A program made the translations under genes and the position numbers. Positions 1 to 11,199 of a DNA stretch of 64,000 nt are shown here, piece by piece. The first letter of the stretch is position 1, and each line of letters starts with the position of its first letter. Origin of the DNA: Centroberyx gerrardi (Eukaryota > Chordata > Actinopteri > Beryciformes > Berycidae); NCBI RefSeq assembly GCF_048128805.1, contig NC_135998.1:22342063-22406062 (forward strand), given 5' to 3'. The notes under the pieces are model-generated. The model was not told where the DNA came from. It searched no databases and saw nothing but the letters and a program-made list of their open reading frames with translations.

Positions 1-398
1 GGGCTATTTCTCTTTCTACCCCCTGGGCTTTGTCCCTGACAATCTTCCTTATCTAATAACGGCAACCTCCCTGAGGCCTAACTATCCTCCCTGAGCTAAA
101 ATTTTACGCCCCCATTAACTACCTAGGTTTTTTCTTTTCTCTTACTTGTTGCAACTATGAGAATACCTCCCTGAGGAAAAATGTTTTACTCCCTCCCTGA
201 GGAAGAGAAAAAAAATTCACAGAAACTCACCACTTGCTCTTTAAAATAGATGGACGACCCACTGAACGCCACCCGTGCCTGACTTTGGGCGGGATCCAGA
301 CCTCCTTTGCTGGAGCGGAACTTTCCCTGAGTCTCCTAGAGACTCCTGCCGGCAGTTGACCCTCAGTCTAGCCCCAGGCGTCGCTCAGTGCTGTGTCC
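1..398 (-). mobile_element. Internal leader region of an LTR retroelement, truncated by window edge
   Basis: Read on the minus strand this follows directly from the LTR and primer-binding site at 399-854, so it should be the untranslated leader of the element. No gag-like reading frame is visible before the edge. The stretch contains several copies of a TCCCTGAGG word (near 70, 91, 166 and 193 on the plus strand) and a possible minus-strand splice donor, GTGAGT, near 226-231. The rest of the element and its second LTR would lie left of the window. Confidence 0.55.
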
Positions 399-416
399 AT
401 CCCATCCTCGTCGCCA
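399..416 (-). promoter_or_regulatory. Retroelement primer-binding site, tRNA-Ser type
   Basis: The plus strand reads ATCCCATCCTCGTCGCCA, which is the 3' end of a tRNA-Ser including the CCA tail, to the best of my knowledge. The minus strand is therefore complementary to a tRNA-Ser primer. It begins three bases after the LTR end, where a reverse-transcription primer site is expected. It is not a tRNA gene, because no cloverleaf precedes it. Confidence 0.75.
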
Positions 417-419
417 AAC

Positions 420-854
420 TGTAAATGCAAAATTTTACTTCACCCGTTGTGGGTCAAAATGACTAAGCAAGGTTCAAAAGTCTTCTGTGGATTCTTTATT
501 CAGACATGCATGGTTCAGTTCAGTGTTCCAAACAAGCAACAAAGAAGTGACAAAGAACGGAGTTCAGGATCCACTTATATAGGTTAAAGTAAACAAAACT
601 ATAAATCTTGGCCCATAGCCAAACCTACTTGGCTCAAAACCAACCCACTAGTTCAGACTTTTAACTGCATGTCCACCTATAGAATCACTCAAAACCACAC
701 ATAACCATATATAGTGATCATGCATGCATTCAAGCACTGATTACATCATTATAGTAAGCAGGACAAAAAACACTCCACTTTCCAGGACAAAGGAAAGCAA
801 GAACAGAGTGTACTATCCATATAAAAAAGCACAATATTAATTTTATTTCTTACA
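420..854 (-). mobile_element. Long terminal repeat (435 bp), minus strand
   Basis: On the minus strand the LTR starts TGTAAGAAA and ends GCATTTACA, giving the usual TG...CA ends with a short inverted repeat (TGTAA/TTACA). A TATATAAG box lies at 574-581 and an AATAAA polyadenylation signal at 495-500, spaced as in U3-R-U5. The primer site follows at 399-416. Homology between flank 855 onward and the segment near 16.72 kb stops at this LTR boundary, which independently supports the edge. It is either a Ty3/gypsy-type element or an endogenous retrovirus; without pol I cannot decide. Confidence 0.75.
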
Positions 855-2490
855 CTCCCCACAGGCTGCATCACCTTCATGTCACTGATGCTTTGTCTCC
901 TCAGAAAAGTATTGACAACTCCTGCCTCCTCTGTGAACTGCACTGCATTGATATGGCTCCCAGAGGTATTAATAGTGCATGGAAAAGACACACTGAAGTG
1001 CCACTAAAGGCCTTGTGGGCTGCTGTTTGCTGGGAACATTCAAGTGAAGCTAAACTCTCTCCACAAGTGTTAAGAGAACACGCTGAATGAGACATACTCA
1101 AGACAGTCCTTCCCTCCTGTTGACAGACAGGATAGCTCAGATAATCAGTTTACTGGTGCGTGGAAGACTGATGACTACCATTTACAGCGACTGCAAAGCT
1201 TCCTCGCCCTAGTCTTTAAGACATAATATATGTTTATTGCAGCACACTCACTGAACAAAGAAAGGACCTTTGCCATTTTCAGAACCCATAACCAGATGGG
1301 AATTTACAGTCCACACACAGCTATATGCTGGACCCTAAATTATCCTAATTTTCATTAATAGCTCTAATTTATGGTCATGCCATGTGCTAATCTAGAGAGA
1401 AACTAGACCAGAGGAAAACATTGTGTTCTGGTATCACCTGACATCTAGGTTTCTCACAGCATAGCTTCCAATGAAACACTCAGGTTCCTTTTTATTATCA
1501 CAAGATATTACAAGAGAAGTTGTCATGAGAGAAGTGTGAGACTGCAGTTTAAGTGGCACACAGAACTGATTGCTGCCTTCCTCTCCTGAAGCATGACATG
1601 AAAAATGTATTTATTTCAGTACGTACCACAAAAAATGAAAAAAAAGAGACAACTTTCAAGGTCCCCAAGACTGGAGATAACTTGTTGACAAGCAGTCTGG
1701 AGAAGTAAGTGTAGGATGTAATATTTTGCTCTGCCCCTTGTTGAGTGGGCTAATGGGTCAGGACCAACTCTACTGGAGGTGACACACAGCAAAATGTGAA
1801 AAGTAAACACACACATCTGTTGTCACTCTGCATTCTCTTTAATAAAAACCTTCATTCTATGTGGTAAACAAAACATTTTCAATACAAAAAAAAATAAATC
1901 AACATCTGAAGAGTTTGGAAAAATGGGCCTAAATGGTTAGTTTGCATTTTTGGTCCAGCCCTGTTAGGATTGAAAGATGCATTATTGTGTGAACTTTACT
2001 CTGTATAACTGCTGGCATGGTTTGAAAGTGTAGATTTGAGCGTAACATTTCACATATGGTTCCTTAATTATTGCTTAAGTACTTGGTAAGGAAGCAGTAA
2101 CTAAACATGTGTTACCTTGCCTTTCTGACTCTGTTCCCCTTTTGGAACATGACCTGGAGATCTGGAGACGTGTGTCAGAACCACCACCTTCAGCTCTGCA
2201 AACAGTGCCATGACCACAGTTGTTTCCCAGTTGATGGTATGTGTAAGTGTGCACCCGTGTTTGATGTGCCATTAGACACTGCTTTCAGCATGCATCTATC
2301 TGAGAAGTATCTTCTGGCATATGTATTATAAAAATGTCTTTGTTTTGTTTTAGGGTTGTTTTGGGTTAGAGGGTTTCTACTACCAGTCCAACTTTGTTTG
2401 ATTGACTATATATCCATAGCAACCTTTGATTGCTGTGAGCAGCTGGGTTTTACTTTTGTTATTATTTCCTAATTGTATGTCATACATTTA
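855..2490. other. Intergenic DNA; source of degraded duplicate at 16.7-18.7 kb
   Basis: No supported gene. Short segments at about 855-925 and 1500-1770 resemble, in the same order and orientation, segments near 16.72-16.80 kb and 18.50-18.70 kb. Examples are a shared block reading TTTGTCTCCTCAGAAAAG and another reading GTTTAAGTGGCACACAG. Confidence 0.5.
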
Positions 2491-2499
2491 CTTATTAAA

Positions 2500-2695
2500 C
2501 CTTGAGTTAAGCAGGAGCGGAGTAACATTTAATGAGTTACTGTGCCTACATTTTTGAGGTACTCCTACTTCTGAAATACTATTTCTAGGGGACTTTTACT
2601 CTATTATATTTCAAAGTAAATATCACTTGTCACTCCACTACATTTATTCTACCGCTGTAGCTACTAATTACTTGAAGAAAAAAGTTTGCACACTC
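2500..2695. repeat. Diverged teleost interspersed repeat, AGTAAC/ACTCCACTACATTT family
   Basis: The stretch has the wording of a very common fish repeat (GAGTAACATTTA near 2520, TTGAGGTACT near 2554, ACTCCACTACATTTATT near 2634). The related end sequence of the hAT-like element at 20703-21163 belongs to the same broad type. Ends are too decayed to place exactly. Confidence 0.4.
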
Positions 2696-3485
2696 GCCTA
2701 CATGGCATAGGTTCGTGAAGATGCTGTAATTTCAAAGAGCGAGTCAGACAATTCCTTTGATTCGATACTTTTGTTCATCGTTATTTTTATCTTCAATATT
2801 GCTGAACTATGTTTGTAAAAATGAATGCTGAGGTCGATATGTACTACTTTGTCACAAATGAGCTACTTGAACACAGGGGCACAATTAGTAGTACCTATTA
2901 AGGAAGGGTTATTCTTCATATTTAATGTTTCATTAATATTCAGAATATAGACATTAGTAACATGAACAAACAGACTCTGGACATCTGCCCATGATGGAGA
3001 ATAAATGAAGATGACTGAACATGACCAGATATGCCCTAGGAATGTCCTCCCAGAAAAGTCTAATAAATGTAATGTGTGTAGATAAAGTAATGAAAGACTC
3101 TATTATAGACAATCAATCTTAATTTCTCATTTGTTCCTAAATACTTCCAAAGTACTTAAATCGTCATTAACATATTAGTTACTCCTGATGGAGCCGAGTT
3201 GATCAAGCACCAATCTGTATGATAACCGACAAGTAATTTTAATAATCTGATTAATTCCTAAGTAGCCTATTAGAACATGCACTAGCATATTTGTTCATGG
3301 ATGTAGTAAAGTTAACAAAGGTAAAAACAATTAGACTGTTAGACTGTTACTAAATATTCGTTGTGGCATATTAGTTGATCATGGCAGAGCATAACAGTAT
3401 GTTAACCCATGGTTAGTTACATTAACTGAACCATTACTTAAGCATTAACTAGAGAACCATAAAGTGTATTTGAGTTTGCTTTGAA

Positions 3486-6400
3486 TCATTCCGCTCCTTC
3501 TGTGCTGACTGCAGCCACTGCTGAAACATAGTAAGGTCCTTCTCTGAGGTAGGTCTTCAGACGCAGGTAATGCTGGCTGCCCAATATGTCCACTGCTGTC
3601 GACGAACTCACAAGTGCCCCCACTAGCTCAAACTTAGCATCCTTGGCCTCCTTAGTTTTCCCCGTTGAACGGTCCACAATGAACTCCATGAATCCTGGAG
3701 TACTGATCATTAACTTTTGACCCCATGGCTGGGTAGCAATGGCCTGGAATACACACACACACACACACACGCACACACACACACGCACACACACACACAC
3801 ACAAAATTATTTATTGATAAGGAAACAAATAAATATAGGCAGTGTAATGTTGATAGATGTAATCATTTTGTGTAAACTCATTTGTTAGATGAAAAACCCT
3901 ATCTTCACCTTTTGAATTGGATCCTTTAAGTGGCAGATTGGATAAGACAGTTTATAATCAAATATGTGGTTACATGGTGCTGATGAGAAGAGGGACAAGT
4001 CAGGCCTGGGCTAGGGCAAGTGCTGAAAGCCAAGTGCCTGCCAGTGGCAAGTGACTATTTGTTACATTATGCTTCAGTTAAATTTGTCTGCTGTCTTTGA
4101 CACAGGATTTCATGAATCAACTATTTTATGATACTAGGTAGCGGCCTGGAAACGAGGGACATAAAGGTTGAAGGTTTGAAGGTTCATCACAGTGGACAGC
4201 AATACAGGGAGGAAATAAGGCTAATGTGTTTGGATCGTTGAAGCAGCTCAGTACTCACAGTGAATATGCGCAGAGCCCCACAGTGTAGCTCAGGGAAAGG
4301 CTGTGTGCTGATGTTGCAGATCATGTCCATGGGATGGTTAGACAGAAGGTGCAACCAGGACTCTGTCAGGGCCAAAAGGTCTTCTGTCTGCTGCTCTGGC
4401 TGTAATATAACACGTTTACTGTAGAAGCCTCACTAGCATTACAGATCCATAAAATGAAGGTGGCATTCAAAGACACAAAAAAACACTACAATAATAAGAC
4501 TATTACCTGTAGAGTGAGTAGTTGTGAGATGGCCTCCAAGCTGCGCACTCTGAGCTCTGTTGCTCCAGAACTGGCCAGCTGGCTCATTCTTATCAACACT
4601 GCCTTGAACTTCTCTCCTGAGGACACACAGAGACAATCAGTCACAAAATACCCCGAGCCATATCTAATTAACTAATATCGGCAGTATAAACATTTTGAGA
4701 GGGGACTTTTTTGGGGGCTCTGTTGACACTGTGGTGCTGACGCTCATCCTGCACCGCCTGTAGCTTCTTTCCAAATACACCACATTGTGTACCTCATTAC
4801 AACCGTGTTAAACATCTGTTTTAAGTGTGGAGAGACATACAGAGATCCACACTAACCCGTTTTCTGCAGGACCTGTTTGCCCTCCACAGTGGATCCAAGT
4901 AGGCCCAAAGTGTCCAGAGCAACCCCGATCATCGCAGGGTCTGGGTCCAGAGCCATCTCAAACACCTTGTTCTGGAAGGCTGGGTAGGTTTCACAAACCT
5001 GCTGGGGACTGTCCATGATGGCCAGGTTCCCAAAGAACTTCACCAAACCTACAGAAGTAACATTCACATTATAAAAGTCTGAATACAGCATACAAGGACA
5101 TACTAAAATGAACACCAAACATATCCCTTGCACACTAGGGATGGGCACAGTTCCACCGGGGTGCATGAGGGTGTATTGCACCTCCAGATAATGTTTGTGC
5201 CTCCTCAGTTTCAAATACCTGGTATCGCACAGCCTCTGCTCATAGTTGCTGCCATACACACACTATTGTATCAACATGTTATATACATTCCACAGCAATA
5301 ATTCACACACAGCTCTGATGTGTAGCCACATCCTTCTTGTTAGCATGCCACTTATCGAAAAGTAGTTGTGGTCAATGGTTTGATTTCCCCACACTTGAAG
5401 GAAAAATCCACCCTAAAACACCAGCTATATGTGCCTTGCATTCCTGGGTCCATTTTGTTGTTTGGTGGTGCATTTTTCTTATTCCTGTGGATAACTGTCC
5501 AAATGTAGACAGCTACCATGGACTTTAACAGGAGAAGAATTTTCAATTATCTAAAACGTCAGCGGTAAACATCAGGTTTTGGTGTCAGTCCTTCACAATC
5601 AAAAGCAAGAGCTCACCATTTTACACTGACGTTCAATGATCATACAGGGAGAAATCCATCATAGAAGAGGTAGAGATACCAATTTCTCCACCCACAGTAG
5701 TCTTAATAGTCTATAAAGCAATGCAGCCACAAGACATGTTATGTTTTGAGTAAGGAGCGTGACTCACTTTTTCTTGACTAGCAATGACAGCTATCGCTCT
5801 CTCCTCTTAAATGTAAAAACCAAGTGAAATTAGCTTGATATTGGATATCCAGGGGATATTTTGTTTTTTCTACCTTGAATAACTTGTAAAGCAAAAGTAC
5901 ATTCATGAATATATTTGCGATTAATGCAAAAGGAAGAACAATTTACAACCACTGGTTTCAGTATTTGAGAAAACATTTTTCTTATGTATAAACACACATT
6001 CAAATTTCAATAGCTGGTTTCCCATATGAACTGGAGGTCGTATAAGAAAAATATTTTCTCAAATATTGGAAAAACTGGTTGTAAATTGTTCGTCCTCTTC
6101 CAGTAATCACAAATATATTCATTAATGTGCATTTACTTGTTTACTGCCCTACTTGCATTTGGAAGTCAAGTTAGACTACTCTGGACATTCCTATGCAAGT
6201 TTAGAGGAGCATATCACTGGCTGCTCTGGATTTTTTCCAATTGGTTTGCACCATATTATTGCTCCCCCAGAAGAGAAAAATAGCACTACACTACTGCTTA
6301 TAGTATGAAAAACGCATGTGCCCCGGCCTTGATTCTGGACCCGGGGTTGACAAAAGATACAGAACAACAAAGAAGAGGACTAAAAATAACTGAAAACCCA

Positions 6401-9125
6401 TCTGAGTACAGCAGAAAGAATTAGGATGAACTTGCTGTAATTTCTACAGAGACTCACCAGGGAGGTAGAGGGAGGAAAAGGGGTCAGTGTCTGCTCCTCT
6501 GATCATGTTGGAGATCTTGTCCATTATGCCCTGTTGGGCCAAGTACTGTCGGCCATGTTGACTTTGGGCTAAACTGGTCACCATCTCAATGGCTGTGGCT
6601 CTGCAAAAAAAACAGACAACAGTTAACAGCAGGTAGAAGGGTAAGGAGATGACAGAGACAGTGACTGTGAAAGGCAGTAAGACAAACTTCTGTTAACATG
6701 TAGCAAGCAACTGATTATGGAATAACATCTGGATAATGTAATAACTAATTTTATAAAATCACCCTCTGAATGGGTTCAAAATGTTATTAAACCTGTTAAT
6801 GTAATAAATTCCCTGATAATCTAATAACATCACAGTATTACATTACCCAGCTATTATTACTATTAAGGGGGTGTAACATATTTTTAACTGATGATGTAAT
6901 TATAATATTGACGAATAATGTAATAATTTGAGTTATTACATTCTTATTATTATTGTGCGTTATTACATTATTAGTCATTATTATTATTATTACATCAATA
7001 GTTAAAAATATGCCCCCCCCCCCTTACAAAGCAGTAAGTGCTGGTTAATATAATAATGTGATATTTAACTACATTATTACATTAACAGGTTTGATCACAT
7101 TTTCAACCCATTTGTGTTTGAGTGTGTGTACGATCCATCTCATTACCTGATCAGTATGTCATCTCCTGTCAGTTCACCCAGCAACTGAGAGATGAAGCTG
7201 CTGTTGGCACAGTAACCAAGGGAAACCGCAGACACAGACGAGATGTCCACCATCAGCTGCAAACAGAAAGAAAAGCAAGTCAGTCTTTTGGTTTATCAAT
7301 TTGAAAGATATTTTATGTGTGTATTCATGTATGCATGTACATATATATATATTTTTTTTTAAAACCAATTAAGTGCACGTACAAATTTCCCTTAGTATAA
7401 CCCCCTGAGACACACACATACATTTCTTCATATGAGTCAGATGAGTCAGGAACACTGGAGAAAATTGGGGTTTATTGTCTTGCTCAGTTTGAGAGGGAAG
7501 TACACTGGCTCACCGAACATGAGGAACAGTTTTTCTACACCAGACCACCTTGCTGTCTCCAGGGGATGGACATTATATTACGCTCTTGTTTGAGAACTGT
7601 GTCTACCATAAATAAAAAGTAGCTGCACATAGCAAAAAGCAATCACGCCTATATTTGTTGTGTTGATTAATGTAGCCCACGGATGGGCATTGCAGTTTTT
7701 GCAATCTAGCAGCTGATTACAATGCCCGTCAGTTGATTGCAGGATGATTTTATAAAAAGAAAAAGCTACAAATTGGGTAAACTTAAAACTCAAAGTTCAA
7801 CAGTCATCCAATCACCTTCATATGCATGGCTACAAGCTCAACTGACGTAAATTAATACTTTAATATAAATTAATCCTGGTGCCCCCCATTCTGGCATAGT
7901 TCTAGTCATGAACAGGCATGCGTTTCACTGAATCTGCTTGGCCAGCAAAGTGGATCACATCAACATAGAGGAAAATGTGTCTCGTACCAAAAAAAGGTTG
8001 TTCACCACTACTATAGCCTAAGCAATTTATTATTTTGACCATATTCACTTGAGGGAAAGTGTTGACTGCCACACAAAAAAGAGGCATCTTAGAACGTACC
8101 TCATATATTCTGTATCTGACAATGTCACTTGTAGCCATCACATCCTTCATGTCTTTCAGCAGGCCGCCCCGGAACAGCGTGTCTAAACCAGGCTTGGAGT
8201 GGCTCAGTTTGGACAGGGAGTGAATGGCCTACAAAACAAAGCAATCAATGCACTTAGATTTAATAAAATCTCATAAGCATGCTAACATGCCTGATCGGAC
8301 ATATCAATCATCACTAATCATCACCTCTTTTGCCACAGCTATCTTCTCTCCACTGATGCAGTGGATGACCTCTCGAAGAATGTCATGGTTCTTGAGGATT
8401 TCAGTGACAGCATCGGGGTGATCCACCATTCTACCAATCTGACAGAGAAAAACATTAATGTTTGATATGGTCAATGTTATACAGACAACTGTGCGTGCGT
8501 GCGTGCCCTACCTGTGTCAAGGCCAGTATTTTGACAGTTTCATTAGGATGGGTCAGACCTCCCTGTAGCTCCACTCGGCAGTTTTGGGCCAGGTGCACAG
8601 GGCTGAGGGCCTTTAAGATGCGGTCAAGGATGTCCACACACAGCTCAATCTGCTCCCTGTGATAGAAACTTACATTAAAAACTTTTCACTAACTGAGCGT
8701 TGTTGTTGTGAGGACAGTTTGACGTAGCGATGCAGCCAAATAGCTTATTAGCCACTTAGCTAACTGACTAGCAAAGAGCAACTAGCAAAGCTCTGACGTG
8801 ATGAGTAGGGATCCAGTGCAATTTAGTTACCCTGTCCCAACACCCAGCAACACCCACCAGAGACTGAGAGCGGACTGACTCAGCAGTTAACGCTAACGTT
8901 AGTTACTTAGCTAACGGTAGCGTAAGTTAGACAAGCTTTGTGCAAAACCAACCTGTCATTTGTGTTCAAAAGAGAAAAGATCACGTTCAAACGCCGTCCG
9001 CTCACTGAGTCCCTCAGCGCGCTGACGGGTATTGATAATAGGGCTGTTTTCAGGTTTTGCAGTTCTTCAATTGGATCTTCAATACTGGAGATTTCCTCCA
9101 GCAAGCTCTCTATGGAAGCAGCCAT
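3486..9125 (-). CDS. psmd5: 26S proteasome non-ATPase regulatory subunit 5 (PSMD5/S5b), ten exons
   Basis: PSMD5 is a cytosolic chaperone that helps assemble the proteasome base, binding the PSMC2/PSMC1/PSMD2 intermediate and leaving before the mature 26S particle forms. Coding exons, read on the minus strand: 9125-8953, 8656-8512, 8438-8325, 8228-8100, 7256-7147, 6600-6458, 5048-4857, 4616-4507, 4399-4259, 3743-3486. All introns are GT-AG and phases agree. The total is 1515 bases, or 504 codons plus stop, the same length as human PSMD5 as I recall it. Recognisable blocks include [20 protein letters not shown] at the N-terminus, [10 protein letters not shown] in exon 4, [15 protein letters not shown] in exon 7 and the C-terminal [10 protein letters not shown]...EGAE. 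The fold is all-helical armadillo/HEAT-like, with no signal or membrane segment. ATG at 9125 is preferred because it matches the family start; an in-frame TTG lies nine bases upstream. Introns 5 and 6 carry fold-back repeats. The 3' UTR end is not fixed. Confidence 0.97.
3751..3804. repeat. CA microsatellite in the last PSMD5 intron
   Basis: About 27 CA units, twice interrupted by GC. It sits only seven bases upstream (on the minus strand) of the final intron's 3' splice site, so it forms part of that site's pyrimidine/TG-rich tract. Length variation here could affect splicing of the last exon; that is inference. Confidence 0.9.
5885..6145. repeat. Fold-back repeat in PSMD5 intron 6
   Basis: The arms at about 5885-5990 and 6043-6145 are inverted copies. 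Shared words include GAACAATTTACAACCA, ATTTGAGAAAA and ATGAATATATTTG with its complement. Arms of about 100 bases flank a spacer of about 50 bases, giving the shape of a MITE or fold-back element. No coding capacity; family not identified. Confidence 0.75.
6769..7112. repeat. Long fold-back (MITE-like) element in PSMD5 intron 5
   Basis: The left arm starts AATGGGTTCAAAATG and carries AAACCTGTTAATGTAATAA. The right end carries the complement (TTATTACATTAACAGGTTT ... AACCCATT). Arms of about 160-170 bases meet near 6930, where the sequence is an inverted AATGTAATAA/TTATTACATT. The interior is rich in ATTATT and has a homopolymer C run at 7012-7023. The right arm ends about 35 bases from exon 5 (7147-7256), close to that exon's splice donor. 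Confidence 0.75.
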
Positions 9126-9186
9126 GACGTCCAATGTTTAGAGAGTACAGCAACAGCATATCCGCGTGTTGTCAAACGTAGCTTGA

Positions 9187-9196
9187 TCTCGCGAGA
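9187..9196. promoter_or_regulatory. CGCG element (TCTCGCGAGA) in the PSMD5 promoter
   Basis: A perfect ten-base palindrome lies 62 bases upstream of the PSMD5 start codon. This motif is known from TATA-less, often bidirectional housekeeping promoters and has been linked to ZBTB33/Kaiso-type factors. No TATA box is visible nearby. It is the best candidate for the core promoter element of psmd5. Confidence 0.6.
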
Positions 9197-9247
9197 CTTT
9201 CAACGTCGTGAGGTAGTCATGCTTTCCCATCAATGTGAGACCGGGCA

Positions 9248-9425
9248 AGTGCAAGCAAGCAAGCAAGCATACACACATACATACATACATACATACATAC
9301 ATACATACATGCGCAAATAAATAAATAAATAAATAAATTAATGAAAACATACATAAACAAACAAACAAATATATATAGCCCAAACAAACAAATACATTAT
9401 AAATACGTAAATAAATAAATAAATG
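9248..9425. repeat. Cluster of tetranucleotide repeats
   Basis: Successive tracts of CAAG (9248-9269), ATAC (about 9275-9310), AAAT (9315-9338) and shorter AAAC/AAAT runs lie just beyond the PSMD5 promoter. No coding meaning. Confidence 0.9.
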
Positions 9426-9439
9426 TGACCATAAAACCA

Positions 9440-10380
9440 GAAACCAGTGAAGTATATTGAAGCTGTGGAGGACCCATGGAAGAGCTCCTCCACAGACACG
9501 TAAATGGCTGTTAATTTTGTAGACTCAAATGTTTTCTTTTTATACCCAAATGATTTTACTGTGCAGCAGTGCTAATGTTTTGGAACCAAAACCTCTCGTC
9601 CTATCCCCGGGCCGGCCCCCTGCTCTGACACCACCTTTACCAGAGACCTAAGACTATGGAGCATGTGCTCCATAGAGAATGAATTGGGGAAAAATATGTC
9701 ATCTTTCTCTTTGGAGCAACCCAGTTCATTCACAGGTTCAAGTTTTAATTTTCAATTTCCTTGCTTTAGGCAAGAAATGTTCATGGTCACAAATAACAAG
9801 GCTGTCCTGGACAATAGGACTAAAATTAGTTCTTTAAAGGTTAAATGTGTAATATTTCTGCTTTACTTAAGTATAATATGACTAGTAAATATCAGCAGAA
9901 TGGTACTGAGTGAAACAAAGGGAACAGCCATGGTGCATGCGCTGCGGAGATTTCTGCATTCAAAAACACAGGAGCGGGCCGAGACTGTGTTTTTGTTGTT
10001 GTTTGAAGGCCCTCCTACCACGGCAAGATCTGTTAAAAAATCTGGCAATTTGTTTTTGCCTTACTTGTTGTCAAAAAACACACATCGGAAAATATAATTT
10101 GAGACTTTATTACTAATCGGTATGGTGTTTTGGTAAATTCGGCATAATCCTCCAAACAGCTCGAACTTTAACGGACTGGCCCATATATGCGCTGGGAAGT
10201 AGTGTTACTTCACACACAAAATAGCGACTCCTTACCTTTGATATGTTCCAAAAATCCACAGACAACAGGAATCGTGGTGATGTCAGGATTCTAATCACGG
10301 CAAGTGTCCGTTCTCGGTAAAACATGACAGAACATTCATTGTGATTGTTGATTCTGAAATAGTTCAACTGGCGCCACCAA
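9440..10380. other. Intergenic DNA, no gene recognised
   Basis: Short open frames on both strands between 9660 and 10370 have no recognisable product. The block at 9900-10370 reads like old repeat DNA, but I could not assign a family. Confidence 0.35.
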
Positions 10381-10387
10381 TTATCTC

Positions 10388-10453
10388 ACCCATAGAGCTA
10401 TATCTATACAGATATATATATATAGAGATATATATATACAGTATCTCTATGGT
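10388..10453. repeat. AT-rich imperfect palindrome ending CCATAGAG/CTCTATGG
   Basis: Eight-base arms CCATAGAG and CTCTATGG enclose TA-rich, self-complementary DNA (TATATATATATAGAGATATATATATA). It probably forms a hairpin. It may be a microsatellite or the tip of a small fold-back element. Confidence 0.6.
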
Positions 10454-10828
10454 CTCGCCCTACTGGGTGTAGAGTGTTGTTGTAATGACAACGCTGAACA
10501 ATAGAGGCCAGCATTGGACCAGAAATTACACTTACACCCCTTTAGAGGTATACACTTTAAGTCAAACTGTAGCCTACTCCGTAGAGGTATCTTTATTTTA
10601 TCCTAAAGCTTGTCATAAAAGTCTATAGATTCCTTATTTGGTGCAGTTAGCCTTCAATTACACTTGGCCTTTAATTTGTTTTCACTGTCTATACATGCAA
10701 ATACTTTCAGATGTTTGGACAGACCTACCAGCAGCAACCACTGTGGAAAGATCACTCACAGAAATACAATCTCAGTGACACAGAGACAAACGAGAGCATG
10801 CTGCACGCGACAGCATCTGAGAGAACTT

Positions 10829-11190
10829 TAAAGGAGTAGTTCACCAAAAAATGAAAACTTTGTCAGTATCTAATCACCCTTATGTCAGCTGAAACCCTGG
10901 TGAAATTTGTATGTCAATAAAACACATGGCTTGCTGGTGCAGCTCCGTAGCAGTCTTCTCCTAAACAACTGGAGTGAATGGCGATTTCTCCAGAAAGGGC
11001 AAAACATGACCATAGAATTACTCCAAACAGCATAATCCAAGTGTTCTGAAGCTAAAGGATTGCACTATGGGTTCAAAAGTCCAGTATTTACCTCATTATC
11101 TCCCAGATTTTCCCCACTCACAGAGCTCTGGTCACCCTACAGCGATCTGGTGGAAGAGCCTTGCTGTCTTCATGTGCTCCAGTTATAAAC
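10829..11190 (+). repeat. Teleost interspersed repeat of the AAAGGAGTAGTTCACC type
   Basis: The opening AAAGGAGTAGTTCACCAAAA ATGAAAAC followed by a TAATCACCCTTATGTC-like word is characteristic of a very abundant fish DNA-transposon-derived repeat. Only the left end is recognised; the right edge is approximate. Confidence 0.45.
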
Positions 11191-11199
11191 ACAACTTGT

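Noticed and set aside
399..416. tRNA-Ser gene fragment
   Set aside because: Only the 3' acceptor end with CCA is present. Genomic tRNA genes lack CCA, and the position next to an LTR explains it as a primer-binding site.
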